64,000 nucleotides of DNA, taken from Hetaerina americana (lineage: Eukaryota > Arthropoda > Insecta > Odonata > Calopterygidae). The notes below the pieces were generated by a model that was given only the letters and a program-made list of their open reading frames with translations, searched no databases and was not told the origin of the DNA. The stretch spans positions 37,062,336 through 37,126,335 of the forward strand of contig JAKTNV010000005.1 of the NCBI GenBank assembly GCA_022747635.1, given 5' to 3'. Position 1 is the stretch's first letter, and every line of letters starts with the position of its first letter. Below are positions 1-19,486 of this stretch, one piece after another. A program made the translations under genes and the position numbers.

Positions 1-2954
1 CATCAATCGGAGCAAATAATTAGTCTTTATCAAAGAAAAATCTTACAGTTGATTCTGAGGCGGAATATAGCAGTAATCTATTGAGCGATACCCATTCTAC
101 TCAGGATAGAGGCTGCACCCGCGGCTGAAAACTACTATTAATCCATTTAAATGAATCTTCCAAGTTGTCGAATTTCACAGAGGGTTAAATCAATGCGCAG
201 AAATTATGTTACCTTTCCAGAGTAAGTATAAGCAGTATCAGAAATCGTCTCGCCGATCAGCTGATCACAAGAGATCATTCTTGTCTTCAACTGCGATGTG
301 TGCCTCTCAACTTAGTCAAATGGCGATGCAATGCATTTTTCCCTAGTTTAAATGGTAGTGAGTCCAAGTGATACGAAAGGCTGGTTGAAGTTCAAGCGTC
401 TGCAAGGCATTAGAGCAGTAAGGATAAGTTCTTGGAAAAAATATTCTATTGATTTAGTTTAAGATTTTGCTATTATAGTCTTAAAATTAGCAAGTTCATA
501 AAGTGATACGGACATGACGTATTAAAATCGGGTAGATTCATTTTTATAACTAATACCTGGAAGCTTAATACTCAAAACTTTTTATCTCTTTCTCTCCAAT
601 TGCGACATTACACCTTCGGGTGAACTGAAAAAAAGATAGTCGCAACGAAAATAATAAATTAAATAGAGTATCCTTAAATATGAGATTCAATTCATATTTG
701 GCATGTTTTCATTTAAAACATTCTCGTTACGCACATGAAATTTGACCATAAAATTCGCGAATGAAAAGTTACTCAATGCGCTCATTCCAAAGTATTTTCA
801 CGATTCTCGAACATTCATTTAAGGAACACACAGGGACCTAGTTCCCCCAAGTAAAACAAGTCTGAACAGTACAATTACTCAAAAAGAGAAGAGCATACGC
901 TTCCCGTTAAGTCGCGTCAAATTTCGCTTTTCCCAAATTTCGAGTGTTAACTGCCGCGATGTCTTAATTCAGTTACTGCAGAAGGAATGTACAAATATAT
1001 CCTTTCAAACGTGAACCAGCATTATTATGACATTACTTATCTATGAAAAGACGGAGTGAACATTATGAGGGAAATAAAAAGTTCAGGGTAGAATTAAGAC
1101 GGTGCGGGAAATCCGTTTTAGCAACTTAATTCATTATTAACGTTACTGAGAAAAATTACCGATTATTGAGAATGAAGGAACACTTACTTGATTTATTCGA
1201 GACATCGGCGATATTCCGTCGCTCTCGCTACGTATTCAGCGCCGTACAGGCCACCCTCTCTTTAGCCCACCTTTCAACAACCAGAGCTTAAAGAATAAAT
1301 GGATGTCTTCGTAGAAGTTAGTTCTCGGCCAGGGAATGAAGAGGGTAGGGGGAAATAGTTCAGCGAAGGCAGGGGATTGGTGGGCGGAGATAAGAGGAGG
1401 GGGAGCTTTGAGCTGCCGAGAGGGTGGGAGGTGGCGAGTGAGGGGCATTTCGATGTGGGGGGATGATTTTGACGAAAGGATGTCGTAGACAGCTGAACAT
1501 GAAATGGCCAGGATATAATGTGACAAGCATTTGTCATGGAAGTACATATAAAAAGCAAATATGCGGCAAAAATTAATTACCATGCGACAATGATTGCAGC
1601 ATTAGGTTTTTGTTTAAGGTGTGCACACTCATTGGTGCGCAAGGTAAACAAAAAAGCATTTTCTATCCTTTTTTTACATTACATAAGACATGCGCGCGAG
1701 AGGAGCAAGATAATAACAACAATAAAAACTAAACCATAACGAGATAAGTTTTTGCCGAAAGGCTTAAAACCAAAGCTGCTGAAGAGCATCATCAAGAAGA
1801 GCCAAAACACATCATCTTGGACAATAAAAATTATCTCAGCGATCAAAAGTAATCCAATATTTCTGCAAGTATTATTTTAAGCGCAAACGTCTATTAAGAT
1901 AAAAACACAGAAAGAGTAAACGTTTCAAATTATTCTTGGGTATTTTTCCATTCCTTAAAGTCTAAGGCGTGTTCATATGTTCTGCGGCGTGATTTAGATC
2001 CCTTCGTCTTAATAAATGCTCCTTTCGGTCGTCCTCGAGCAAACGAAGTTCACTCCCACGGGCCCGATTGACTTGTCGCGATTCGACTGGTTTCCTTTAG
2101 GACGGGTCAGATTTCCACTCACGCCAGCCGTAAGGTTGGCTCAAAATGATGCGTCACCGAATACAAGGTTGCTGGTTAAAAACGCTAACGGAAATCAAAA
2201 CATGGGTCCACCACGACATCGCTATGTGCGCCGGGCCATTCGAACTGCCTTACCACCGTCTCCTTGCAGCCAGCAGATACGGAAATTCCGAGTCCGCTTC
2301 CTGGCCGCCTCGCTTGCAATCCCTCGTGCCTATCCGAATCCAAAAAGCCCGCCCATCCTCCACAGGCAAATGTGGGACTGATTACCAAATCAATGTCTAT
2401 GAATACGTTCTCGTTATTGGGCTTGTAAGTCGTACCAATTATATCTAACACACTAACAAACAACGATCGTCGTGAAATGGAATCTCAACTTGACGGAAGG
2501 TCGAAAAACCACCTCTCCCCCAAACGCTCAGCATTGCAAGCATACCAAATTAAGACAGTTTAATTCACAACGGTAAAGTTTCAAGTCGTGATCCAGTCCA
2601 TGAATTTTTACCACTGTCGTATCGCCATCCAGTTCACTTAGTAATTCCATTCGCAACGAGAACTTCTGCCCGCTCACGACGGTGGTCGAGCTGGACATGA
2701 AAGAACCTGCGGTGGAATCGCCTAATTGCCGCGATAGGGGAGAAGGGGGATGAGGATGGATCGCGAGCACTTAATGTGAAATGGATCCCTTAGAACGATT
2801 GCTCATTGCCCTCGCCCTTCCCTTATTCCACCCCTCTTCTCTCCCGCGAATAGAGATAGACAATGGTGCTGAGACAGAGAGGAATTGCGGGTGGACTCAT
2901 GGAGCGATTTACTAAGAGAAAGTTGGATGTCCAGCACCGCCAGGCTTTAAGTAA
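1..2954. other. Intergenic, no recognised gene
   Basis: No reading frame here resembles a known protein. Two stretches, about 1230-1500 and 1990-2370, are richer in G+C than their surroundings and carry overlapping short open frames on both strands, none with convincing splice signals or protein motifs. They may be regulatory or belong to a first exon of a gene to the left, but nothing visible decides this. Confidence 0.4.
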
Positions 2955-2968
2955 AATTGAGTGTAGCT

Positions 2969-3169
2969 AATAAATGAAAAAGAAAAACTTATTCCAATCC
3001 ACCACTTTATTTCAGGTACGACTAGTTTCGACGCTACGGCGTCATCCTCAGGTACGCCGTAGCGTCGAAACTAGTCGTACCTGAAATAAAGTGGTGGATT
3101 GGAACAAAGTTTTTCTTTTTCATTTATTAAAATGAACTTCCACAAATTTGAGGCTGAAACTATTGAGAT
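2969..3169. mobile_element. Foldback insertion with hammerhead-like core (Penelope-like terminus?)
   Basis: A long inverted repeat has arms at 2968-3042 and 3054-3129. They are identical except for one small indel/mismatch near the outer third, and an 11-nt spacer lies between them. To the right is a non-palindromic extension to 3169. The insertion is bracketed by AATTGAGTGTAGCT (2955-2968) and AATTGAGTATAGCT (3170-3183), a 14-bp target duplication with one mismatch. On the minus strand the inner part carries a hammerhead-like core (separate entry). Hammerhead motifs are known in Penelope-like retroelements, so a PLE terminus is the likeliest source; no reverse transcriptase is present here. 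Confidence 0.75.
3016..3055 (-). ncRNA. Hammerhead-ribozyme-like motif
   Basis: Read on the minus strand, these 40 nt contain CTGAGGA, one extra T, a perfect 5-bp stem (GACGC with GCGTC) closed by the loop CGTA, then GAAAC, TA, and the cleavage triplet GTC. The flanks GTAC before the core and GTAC after GTC pair as a 4-bp stem I. Stem III is minimal, as is known for Penelope-type hammerheads. The extra T between the CTGANGA box and stem II departs from the canonical fold, so catalytic activity is uncertain. Confidence 0.55.
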
Positions 3170-3390
3170 AATTGAGTATAGCTGTACATAAACAGAAGTT
3201 CGGTTTCTCGGTAAAACGGAGCAATTGCAGCCTTAGTATGTTAGAAGTTAAAAATACTGATCTTAATAGGTCAGATGGCAGCTAAGACACGTTGAATCGT
3301 GAACTCCGACAGCAAATTTTATGAAGTGACAAATTTCGGGATTACATAACATTCATATCTTTAGATTATGCCCGGGTTAGAAAAATGAGC

Positions 3391-3710
3391 ATCAGGATGG
3401 TGCGCTAGGTAGTATACTGGCTTCCCACCCCGTGAACCCGATTTCGAATTCCGCTGTGATCAAATTTCTCGGAGGTATCCCTTGCAATGTTGAGAGCATT
3501 TCATACGGAGCTTGTTAATTTAATTAACGACTTTACATCAGCAATATTAAGACTTTATAGTCCATTCTTCCACCTAACCCCTAAACATTACATTAAGGAC
3601 AGTTTCAAATATCCTAAGTAGGGAAATCCACATACGCGGGAATCGAACCCGCGACTCGAGGGTTGGCGAGCAAGGACATTACCGAGGTCAGAGAGTTCGC
3701 CGTCAGTTGG
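3391..3710. repeat. Two tRNA-derived SINE pieces, convergent
   Basis: The left part (3391-3470, plus strand) carries a tRNA-like stretch with the phrase TACTGGCTTCCCACC and a decayed pol III B box (GATTTCGAATTCC). The right part (about 3625-3700, minus strand) has an intact-looking B box inside GGGTTCGATTCCC preceded by GTAATGTCCTTGC. The same two tRNA-like head types recur in this window at 16030-16094 and 22200-22283, which supports a dispersed SINE family rather than tRNA genes. Confidence 0.6.
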
Positions 3711-3794
3711 AAGGGATATTTATATTTTTAGTACTCTGCAAGCCACCGCCACGGTGTGTAGCAGGAGGTTAATTTTTGAATGAACTGAACCAGA

Positions 3795-4545
3795 CTAATT
3801 TCGACCCGAATATTGATACTTCGACCACGCTCGGACAATTTTATTCTGGTCCCTTATCGTTCTTGGAAAACATGAAATCTTAAATTTGTATTCTACAAAT
3901 ACGCCTACTGTAGTGTGTAGGGATAATAATACATTTTTAACATCACTGCTAAAGAGACAATCTTCAAGTTTATGCAAGAGATTTAATATGAAATTTAACC
4001 TTCGCTCTGAGTGATTCCCAGCCTAGATCCTCTAATAACTTTGATTCGATACTAAGTTTATCATAGCAACGTTTTACAAATCTAAGTCATATACTCTGCA
4101 CGCGAATCAACTCAGCAATCAATCCAACTTTTTGAGGATCCCATACACTTACAATATATGATAAATGATAACATTTCTCTTTGACCTTTTCATCACATTA
4201 CCCAGTACTATTCTCATAAATCCTAATTTTTGGTTAGCTTTTCCACATTCTCCGGACGTATTTTCACTCAGGTCGTAAGTGAGGGTAAATCCTAGGTATT
4301 TCATGCAGTCTACAAAATCCATGACTACGCATTTTTTCAAATTGTAGTTGCCGAGTGTCGCACCAGCGTTGTATAGCATTAAGGTCAGCTCGTAAAGCTA
4401 CTGCGTCCTCAGGATCACAGATATCACGGTAAATCACTGCATCGTAGGCAAATAAACTTATCTTACTAGTGACTACGGAGTTACTGCCGTAAACGTAAAG
4501 TAGGAATAAAAGAGGTCTGATAACACTTCTGGGAAACACCTGAAG
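3795..4545 (-). mobile_element. CR1/Jockey-like LINE, 3' part of reverse transcriptase, degenerate
   Basis: Minus-strand frames joined by frameshifts read as the late part of a non-LTR reverse transcriptase. A segment like FPRSVIRPLLFLLYV corresponds to the usual PQGSVLGPLLFLLYI block. LFAYDAVIY corresponds to the FADD catalytic box with its first Asp replaced by Tyr. Then come a YLGFTLT block, a VWDP block, and a terminal FPRTIRDQN block near 3840. That order is typical of the RT and C-terminal region of CR1/Jockey-group elements. The 5' part is absent and the copy is dead. Confidence 0.7.
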
Positions 4546-5091
4546 TAAATTCTACTGGATATGAGCGAACGCTGACAACTCTTTATACCCGACCATTCCA
4601 TAAGTCTAGACCATAGAAATCAGGAATTAACTGCTATCACGGTCCGGACCTAGTGACATACATTTCCTTTCGGAGTAAATTGGATAGGATATCGAAGGAA
4701 GAAAACACCCAGAGCGAAAGCAACCCCACCCACTATTTCGGTCTCTTCCGGATCTCCACAACTTGCAACTTCCTCTCTTTTCCGACCGAATTTCAAATAT
4801 CCATTTCAAGTCTTCTTCTCTTAACATTTACTCGATACATATTTTTCAAAAGCTTCCAATCCACGCTCAAATCATTTCCTAAACGGCTTAGTTCTGAATC
4901 CACACATTACTGGGCAGTTAAGCAAGCTATCCTACGGCTCCGCTTCAGTCAGTAGTGACCATTACTTTTTCAGTAATACCAACACAAACACATTGTTCCA
5001 CCAAGTAGCTAGCTTCAGCTAACTGAGCATCGCGTTGCGTCTTTAAAGGTAGCCATTGCCATTTGTTTGCACGTTAAGAGTTTCATAGCCG
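4546..5091. other. Upstream region of the zinc-finger gene
   Basis: No gene is seen. The stretch just before 5092 is the presumed promoter and 5' untranslated region of the zinc-finger gene. I cannot place the transcription start: no clear TATA box stands at a convincing distance. Confidence 0.35.
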
Positions 5092-14022
<8,931 letters not shown>

Positions 14023-15170
14023 CAGTGCTAGTAATTATTTTTCAAGACACTTCTGAGTGTATATAGTTTGCAAGTGAAAACTTAAATGCTTACTTTGATA
14101 TGGCATATACTTAAAAGACAAATGAAAATGCCATTTTTAAATATGGTGAGTTTAATGTACACTGTGAAAGTGATCATGCAAAAGGCCAGTGTAAATCAGG
14201 TAAAAAATTTTCTGTACACCAGTAATGGTTCAACAGTTGTGTAAAATGTATATTAATCATAAACTATATCCTGCCAATTAAAATATATCCTGCCAACTAT
14301 ATTTGCTTTTATGGAAGAATTTGGACTGCAACAGTGCTTTTCAGGCTTGGAAATTCCTAACATACAAATAATTTGTTTAAAAAATCATTAGGTGATTTTA
14401 CTTTCAAGGAAGCCAAACATTGAGGTGCTACATAGGTATAATTAAAACCTTTCAAATCCAGAATTATCAGAATCATGCAGAGTGATTTATTTTTTCTCTG
14501 CTGAGCCCACATCAAACCCTATACTTGATAAAAATGCACAGAAAGCATAATTTCTGGAATTTCTTCCGTACATAAGTTTCATAATATCTGCAAATGACAT
14601 TAAAGTTAAGAAAATGTATCGATGAAGCCCAGTATGGGCCTTTGAGTTATTTAACATTCAAATGCCACTTGCAGTCTTAATCCTTCAGGAAGCATGACTT
14701 TTCTTGGACCAAATTTAATAAGTTGAACATGACTACTAAAACTAATAAAAATAAATTTCACTTAGCTATTTTTTATCCACAAAAATGTGTCCTCTTTTTA
14801 ACCTGCCAAAGAAGGAGAACCTAATTATCATGTGGTCCCTTGAGATTCTGCCTTTGATGGGAAGATTGGTTTGATAGGTGAGGGCACAGCTCACCTTGTA
14901 CTAATTGTAAGCCCTACAGGGAGTGAAATATATGCATCATAGGATTAATTCCATACCCTGGGCCAGTTGCAGTTTCCTATGGAAATCAGGTAAGTAACCA
15001 GCATAGGCACACAGCTAAGGTGAAGTCAATGGTGTTCTAAGACATTTGCCAATTCTGAACCTGGCCCTTAAACCACTTAAATTTTTACGCAATTTGTAGC
15101 AAAGCAAGCAACAAATCAATTGCAAATTACATTGTTAGATAGGAGTAGGGTATCATTCACGCCCAAACAT
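14023..15170. other. 3' untranslated and intergenic sequence
   Basis: No coding signal is seen between the zinc-finger stop and the first RTE remnant. The first several hundred bases are probably the 3' untranslated region. Confidence 0.4.
14744..14749 (+). terminator. Candidate poly(A) signal of the zinc-finger gene
   Basis: AATAAA lies about 720 nt after the zinc-finger stop codon and is followed by A/T-rich sequence. Other A-rich hexamers exist nearby, so the real cleavage site is unproven. Confidence 0.3.
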
Positions 15171-17224
15171 ATTTCCTCTTAACCCCTATAGCTGTACTGG
15201 TGGGATTAATGATACTTGCTCCTGGTAGGGTCCCCCACCCATTCTCTACATTCAACTTTCTCTACAAAATATCAACAAAACAATGGATTTAAAATAATAA
15301 AACATGATTATTTGGAAATAAATAAATCCTAGTCAATGCACAAACACAACCTTTTTGGAAACAATTGTAACCAGAATCCTCATCAATATCTGTTTCGCTA
15401 TGCAAAATGTGTAGCCATTATATTAGCATAGGTCAAAGGTTTAGAGCCAGATGAGGCGATGTAGAATCTGTTCCTCAATAAGGCAGCTGTCAAGTATCTG
15501 ATACCAGTGTTTGGCCTTTTGAGTGATTATGTCAAAAAAACACTATTGAAAAAGGCAAAGGAGTACCACCTCAATTATTTGTCCCAAACAAATAAAGCAA
15601 AAGAAGTGTGGTGGAAGATGCAGTGTGAGGATATGGAAATTTTTCACAGAAAGGGTGAAATTGGTGAGCTATACATGAAGATGAAAGCACTGTCATGAAT
15701 TAAGAAGGGAAAATCTGTAATAACAATCAGAGATCAGTCAATAAAAATACTATTTGAACCAGGAAAGATCCAAGAGAGATGGAAGGAGTAGTAGTATTTA
15801 GGGGAGGCGACCGACAGCTGAGGTCATTTGCACCATAGGGGATAGACAGCAAAGGATGAAGGGTGGAGAGAAAACCCAGCATCGGCATTAGCCTACTCTT
15901 TATGAAAGGTGCCAAGGGGTCCTCAGCTTAACGTCCCATCCGACAGATGGCATACTCACTCAAAGTGCCCTCCACAAAGCACCTCAAGTAGGGATTGAGA
16001 TACCTCTGAAAAATATTCAACACCGCCGGGATTTGAACCTGGGCCCTCTGGGTGGGAAGCCAGTATGTTAGCCCCCGCAACATCTCGATCCCCCGAGATG
16101 GAAGGAATATATAAAGAAACTAACTGCATGATAGATGCATTACCTCACAAGGTAAGATATAGAGAAATATTATAACATAGATAAGGATAGCTTAGGTCCA
16201 GGCTTACTCAAAAACGAGATTGAAAGGAAATCAAGGTAATTGAAATCAATAACGGCCGTGGGGGTGGACAATATTCCTGCAGAACTACTTAAAAAGGTTT
16301 AAGAAAAGGTGGGAGGAAGGTTTTTATGGGCTAACTCGTAGCACTTATTAAGGAGAAATTTGTCCATCAGACTTTGCCAGATCAGCGTTTGTTCCTCTTC
16401 CAAAAAAGGGAAAGGCAGCATATATGTGAGGACTACAGAAAAATAAATATGATTCTGCATGCAACTCAGTGTTTCTTAGGATCATCAATAAAAGGATGGA
16501 GAGCAGGGCAAATGATTACTTAGGAGATGATCAGTTTGGGCTCAGGAAGGAGAGAGGTATGCGTGATGCCATAGCAGTAATGAGGTCACTATTAGAGGGG
16601 AACGTAGAATATAATTAGGATGTATTTTTTAAGTTTTGTAGATTTAAAAAAAGCATTTAATAGAGTGAACTGGGTGGAATTAATTGATACATTGTAGACA
16701 ATAGGTGTAGATTAGAGAAATAGCAGAGTCATCCGCCAACTCCAAATGTGACAGAGTGCTCAGTTTGGGGGGTAAGATGGATAGTCTGGATGGGCAGAGT
16801 TAGAAAGAGGGGTACCACAGGGATGTCCATTATCACCCTCAATGTTCATCATTAGTGTGGAGGAAACAGAGACACATGGGAAAAAGTGGAGGTAGCAATG
16901 AAAAACTGAAGCTTTCATTTATAATGATATATGATGATCAACTTTTAGTTTTCCAACCAGCCAAGGGTTAGCAAATGCTGCATAGAGCATTGGGATGTCA
17001 GTGTAATAGATAAAGGATGATAATAAATGTTTTAAAAACAAAGGTTACGCAGTGTCCCAGAAAAAAATGCTAATTTAAACATAAAAAGAGGGCAGTGGGC
17101 ACTTTTTACCTATATTGGAAGTGGTTTGAACCTGAGATAAAATAGTAACAAAATAAGGAGAAGAATTGCATTGAGCCAAGAAGTTTCCAAAAAAAAGAGG
17201 GAATTATAAGCCAAGTAGCATGCT
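15171..17224 (+). mobile_element. Degenerate RTE/BovB-like LINE with internal deletion
   Basis: The left end matches the 5' leader of the intact element at 49124-49414 (the GCTCCTGGTAGGGTC region and the TCAATTATTTGTCCC region just before the frame). Coding similarity then resumes abruptly near 15590 at the segment equivalent to residues 415-450 of the intact protein (NKAKEVWWKMQCEDME), so the endonuclease is missing. Reverse transcriptase similarity continues to about 17190 with many stops and frameshifts. A SINE interrupts it at 15788-16094. It is a dead copy. Confidence 0.75.
15788..16094 (-). mobile_element. tRNA-derived SINE inserted in an RTE copy
   Basis: The 307-bp insert is flanked by the exact 12-bp repeat GAGATGGAAGGA (15776-15787 and 16095-16106), and the RTE sequence reads on across it. 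The minus strand has a tRNA-like head with TACTGGCTTCCCACC and a B box in CAGGTTCAAATCCC. Its tail at the left is a short GTA-type repeat. The strand is set by these pol III boxes. Confidence 0.85.
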
Positions 17225-17709
17225 AGGAGAATGACCTGAAACCTGTAGATGTCTCAGACTTCCCAGGTGTAAACAGTGGATGGAGAGTTCAGATGGGCAG
17301 TGTTAAGAAGAGGAGTAAGACCAGGTCGTCCATTATCACCGGGGCTTTTCAATGTATATATGGAGGAAAGGGTCAAGAGGCATGAGAAGAACTGGAAATA
17401 GGAGTAAAAGTGGGGGGAATGTCACATCATCTAAGTTTTAAGACAATCAAGTCAAGGGGTTGCAAGTATTGCTGCACACATAGGAAAGTCAGTGCAATAG
17501 GAATGGGTTGAGAATAACTGTAAACAAAGGTTTTGCAGTTTCCAAGAAAGATGAAAGCTCAGCTAAACATTCAAACTGGAGAAGATGGAAGTTAACTTAT
17601 CTTGAAAGTGTTCTGGACAAAAATGGCCAAAGTAGTAGGAATATAAGAAGAAGAATTCGGCAAATTTGCATTTGGCAAAGAGGTGCTAGGAAACTATCTC
17701 TTATACATA
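17225..17709 (+). mobile_element. Second RTE/BovB-like LINE fragment, truncated by a mariner
   Basis: Reverse transcriptase similarity restarts here at the block before the RQGCPLSP motif, which had already been passed in the preceding copy, so this is a separate insertion or a duplication. It runs through the region equivalent to YLGSVLDQHGQSS and stops exactly at the left end of the mariner at 17710. Frameshifts and stops are present. Confidence 0.65.
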
Positions 17710-18886
17710 CAAGGGTAATTTGAAAAGTTCTCGGATTGGAATAGAAATAAACAACTTACCTTGGTGGAACTTTTACATGCCCATGTAGTTTTCCTGTACA
17801 CTAATACAATTGTTGCAGCGATGTCTTGATCCCATCTCGAAAATTTAGACTCCTTCAGGCCTGCAAAATAACTGTCTACTTCAGCTGTTATTTCTTTGGT
17901 TGAAGAGAATCTCCATCCACCCAGGAAAATTTTGAGGTTGAGGAAGAGACGGAAACCTGATGGAGCCGCATAAGGTGGGACTGGCCACAATTTGCATCTT
18001 AGTTCACGTATTTTTGCTATGACAACGACACTTGTGAGCAGGTGTTCATTGTCTTGATGAAGGATGACTTTCTTCCTGGCCAAACATGGCTTTTTCTGTA
18101 TCTTTTGCTGCAGTTGATCCAGGAGGTTAGGACAGTATTATCCTGTAATTCTTTGAACAGTGGGGAGATAATCTCTCAGCAGAATCCCTTTCGCATCCCA
18201 GAAAACTAAAGCCATCACTTTACCGGCCGACCGTATTGCCTATGCTGTCTTTGATGGTAGTGAATCAATATGTTTACACTGCTTTGACTGCTGCTTGGTC
18301 TCTGGGGTATAGTAGTGAACCCAAGTTTCATTTGTTATGCGTTTGCGATCCTGCGTCAAGATTCGCGGCACCCACCTAGTATTTTCTCATATCGAAATCC
18401 ACAGTTAAAAAGTGATATGCCCATTCAGATGGCATCCTTAGGCTTCAGCGATTTCTAGCATTTTCAGTCGGCGATCCTCCACGACGACTTTTTTGCATTT
18501 TTGGAAATATTTTCCCGTGTAGTGTTAAGTTTTGGCCGACCACTACACGGATCATCATCTAAGCTGTCCTGACCAAACTTAAACTAGTTTGTCCACTTGG
18601 CAATAGTTGAATATGAAGGACCAGAGTCCCCCAGAATGTTCTGATAGTCAGAATGAATTTCCGTTGTTCTCATATCTTTCTTTAAGAAGTATTTAATCAT
18701 TGTTCGAGGCTCAAATATTTCCATCTTCAAATATCACTACATGGGAACAACAACAGGGAGGCGTGCGCACAATATATCTGTTCCAAAAGCAACCCCTGGC
18801 GTATTTACTCATAAAGGGTTACCTATTACTACGCGGGAAACTCGTTGCACTGGCAAGGATTCTGAAAACCTTTCCAACTACCCTCT
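17710..18886 (-). mobile_element. Full-span degenerate mariner
   Basis: The element starts after TA with CAAGGGTAATTTGAAAAG and ends with the imperfect inverted counterpart CTTTCCAACTACCCTCT before TA, giving about 1.18 kb. The minus strand reads from an N-terminal helix-turn-helix region near 18700 through VILHQDNEHLLTS (the QDNAPAH block) to KIFLGGWRFSSTKEITAEV near 17900. Multiple stops interrupt it. A mariner-family transposase is the only sensible reading; the copy is inactive. Confidence 0.8.
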
Positions 18887-19229
18887 TATCATGGGTACGA
18901 AGTGTCATAGCACATTTCTGTTTGTTAAATATGTTGTAGACCATAAGGAAGATTGTAAAGCATCAATAACATTTAAATGTTGCATGTGTTCTCAGCTTAT
19001 CATAATTTATATACAGTGGAACCTCATAACACGAGCATAAGCCTTTCTGCGATCTTTCTCAGAATGCTATTGACAGCTATTTGCATATAAATTAATGTGA
19101 AATACGATAATGCAATAATTTTAAACAAATTGATTCAAAGAAAATTAAGTTTCCATTATCCAAAGAAACTGCGGGAGATGCCGCAACAGTAAATTTTAAC
19201 GGAGTCATCCGCTAATGTGCATTTCAATG

Positions 19230-19368
19230 CAACAATTTCAGAGTGTAAAAGTCGTAGTTTAAGATGACGCCTCAGTAGCTTAAGTGGCTAAAGCACTCGA
19301 CCGAATATTGAGGGATCTGGGTTCGAACCCCAGTCAAGGCGAATGAATTTTACACTCTGAAATTGTTG
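19230..19368 (+). repeat. Inverted-repeat element with tRNA-like core
   Basis: Perfect 21-bp inverted arms (19230-19250 and 19348-19368) flank a tRNA-like sequence at 19269-19341. Similarity to the longer arms of the element at 25217-25398 extends outward to about 19183 on the left. The arrangement suggests a short element whose ends are mirror images and whose centre came from a tRNA. Confidence 0.6.
19269..19341 (+). tRNA. tRNA-like sequence (GAA in anticodon position), probably SINE-borne
   Basis: The sequence folds as a near-tRNA. The D arm is GCTT/AAGC. The anticodon stem is CTCGA/TTGAG with a 7-nt loop whose centre reads GAA (Phe-type). The T arm is a perfect CTGGG/CCCAG with loop TTCGAAC. 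The acceptor stem is poor, with four solid pairs then two mismatches and a wobble, and position 33 is C rather than T. Two decayed relatives at 25290-25330 and 25590-25650 show it is repetitive. I therefore read it as the pol III head of a repeat and not a working tRNA gene. Confidence 0.4.
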
Positions 19369-19486
19369 TATAAAGTAACCATTGTTTAAGGTCGTGAATC
19401 ACGTTCCCCTTTTCATCTATCGCGGAATGAAGCGACCGGGAATGCGAACTCGATTTGTAAGGGCAAAAAAGAATCGAAATATATTG

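Noticed and set aside
1236..1583. Overlapping minus-strand frames of 94-115 codons
   Set aside because: They are proline/serine-rich without domains, splice signals or codon evidence; they arise from a purine/pyrimidine-biased stretch.
2016..2463. Three overlapping frames on both strands
   Set aside because: Equal openness on both strands in a G+C-rich patch is not evidence of coding, and no motif was recognised.
19269..19341. A functional tRNA-Phe gene
   Set aside because: The acceptor stem is mismatched, U33 is absent and decayed copies occur elsewhere in the window, so a repeat-borne tRNA relic is more likely.
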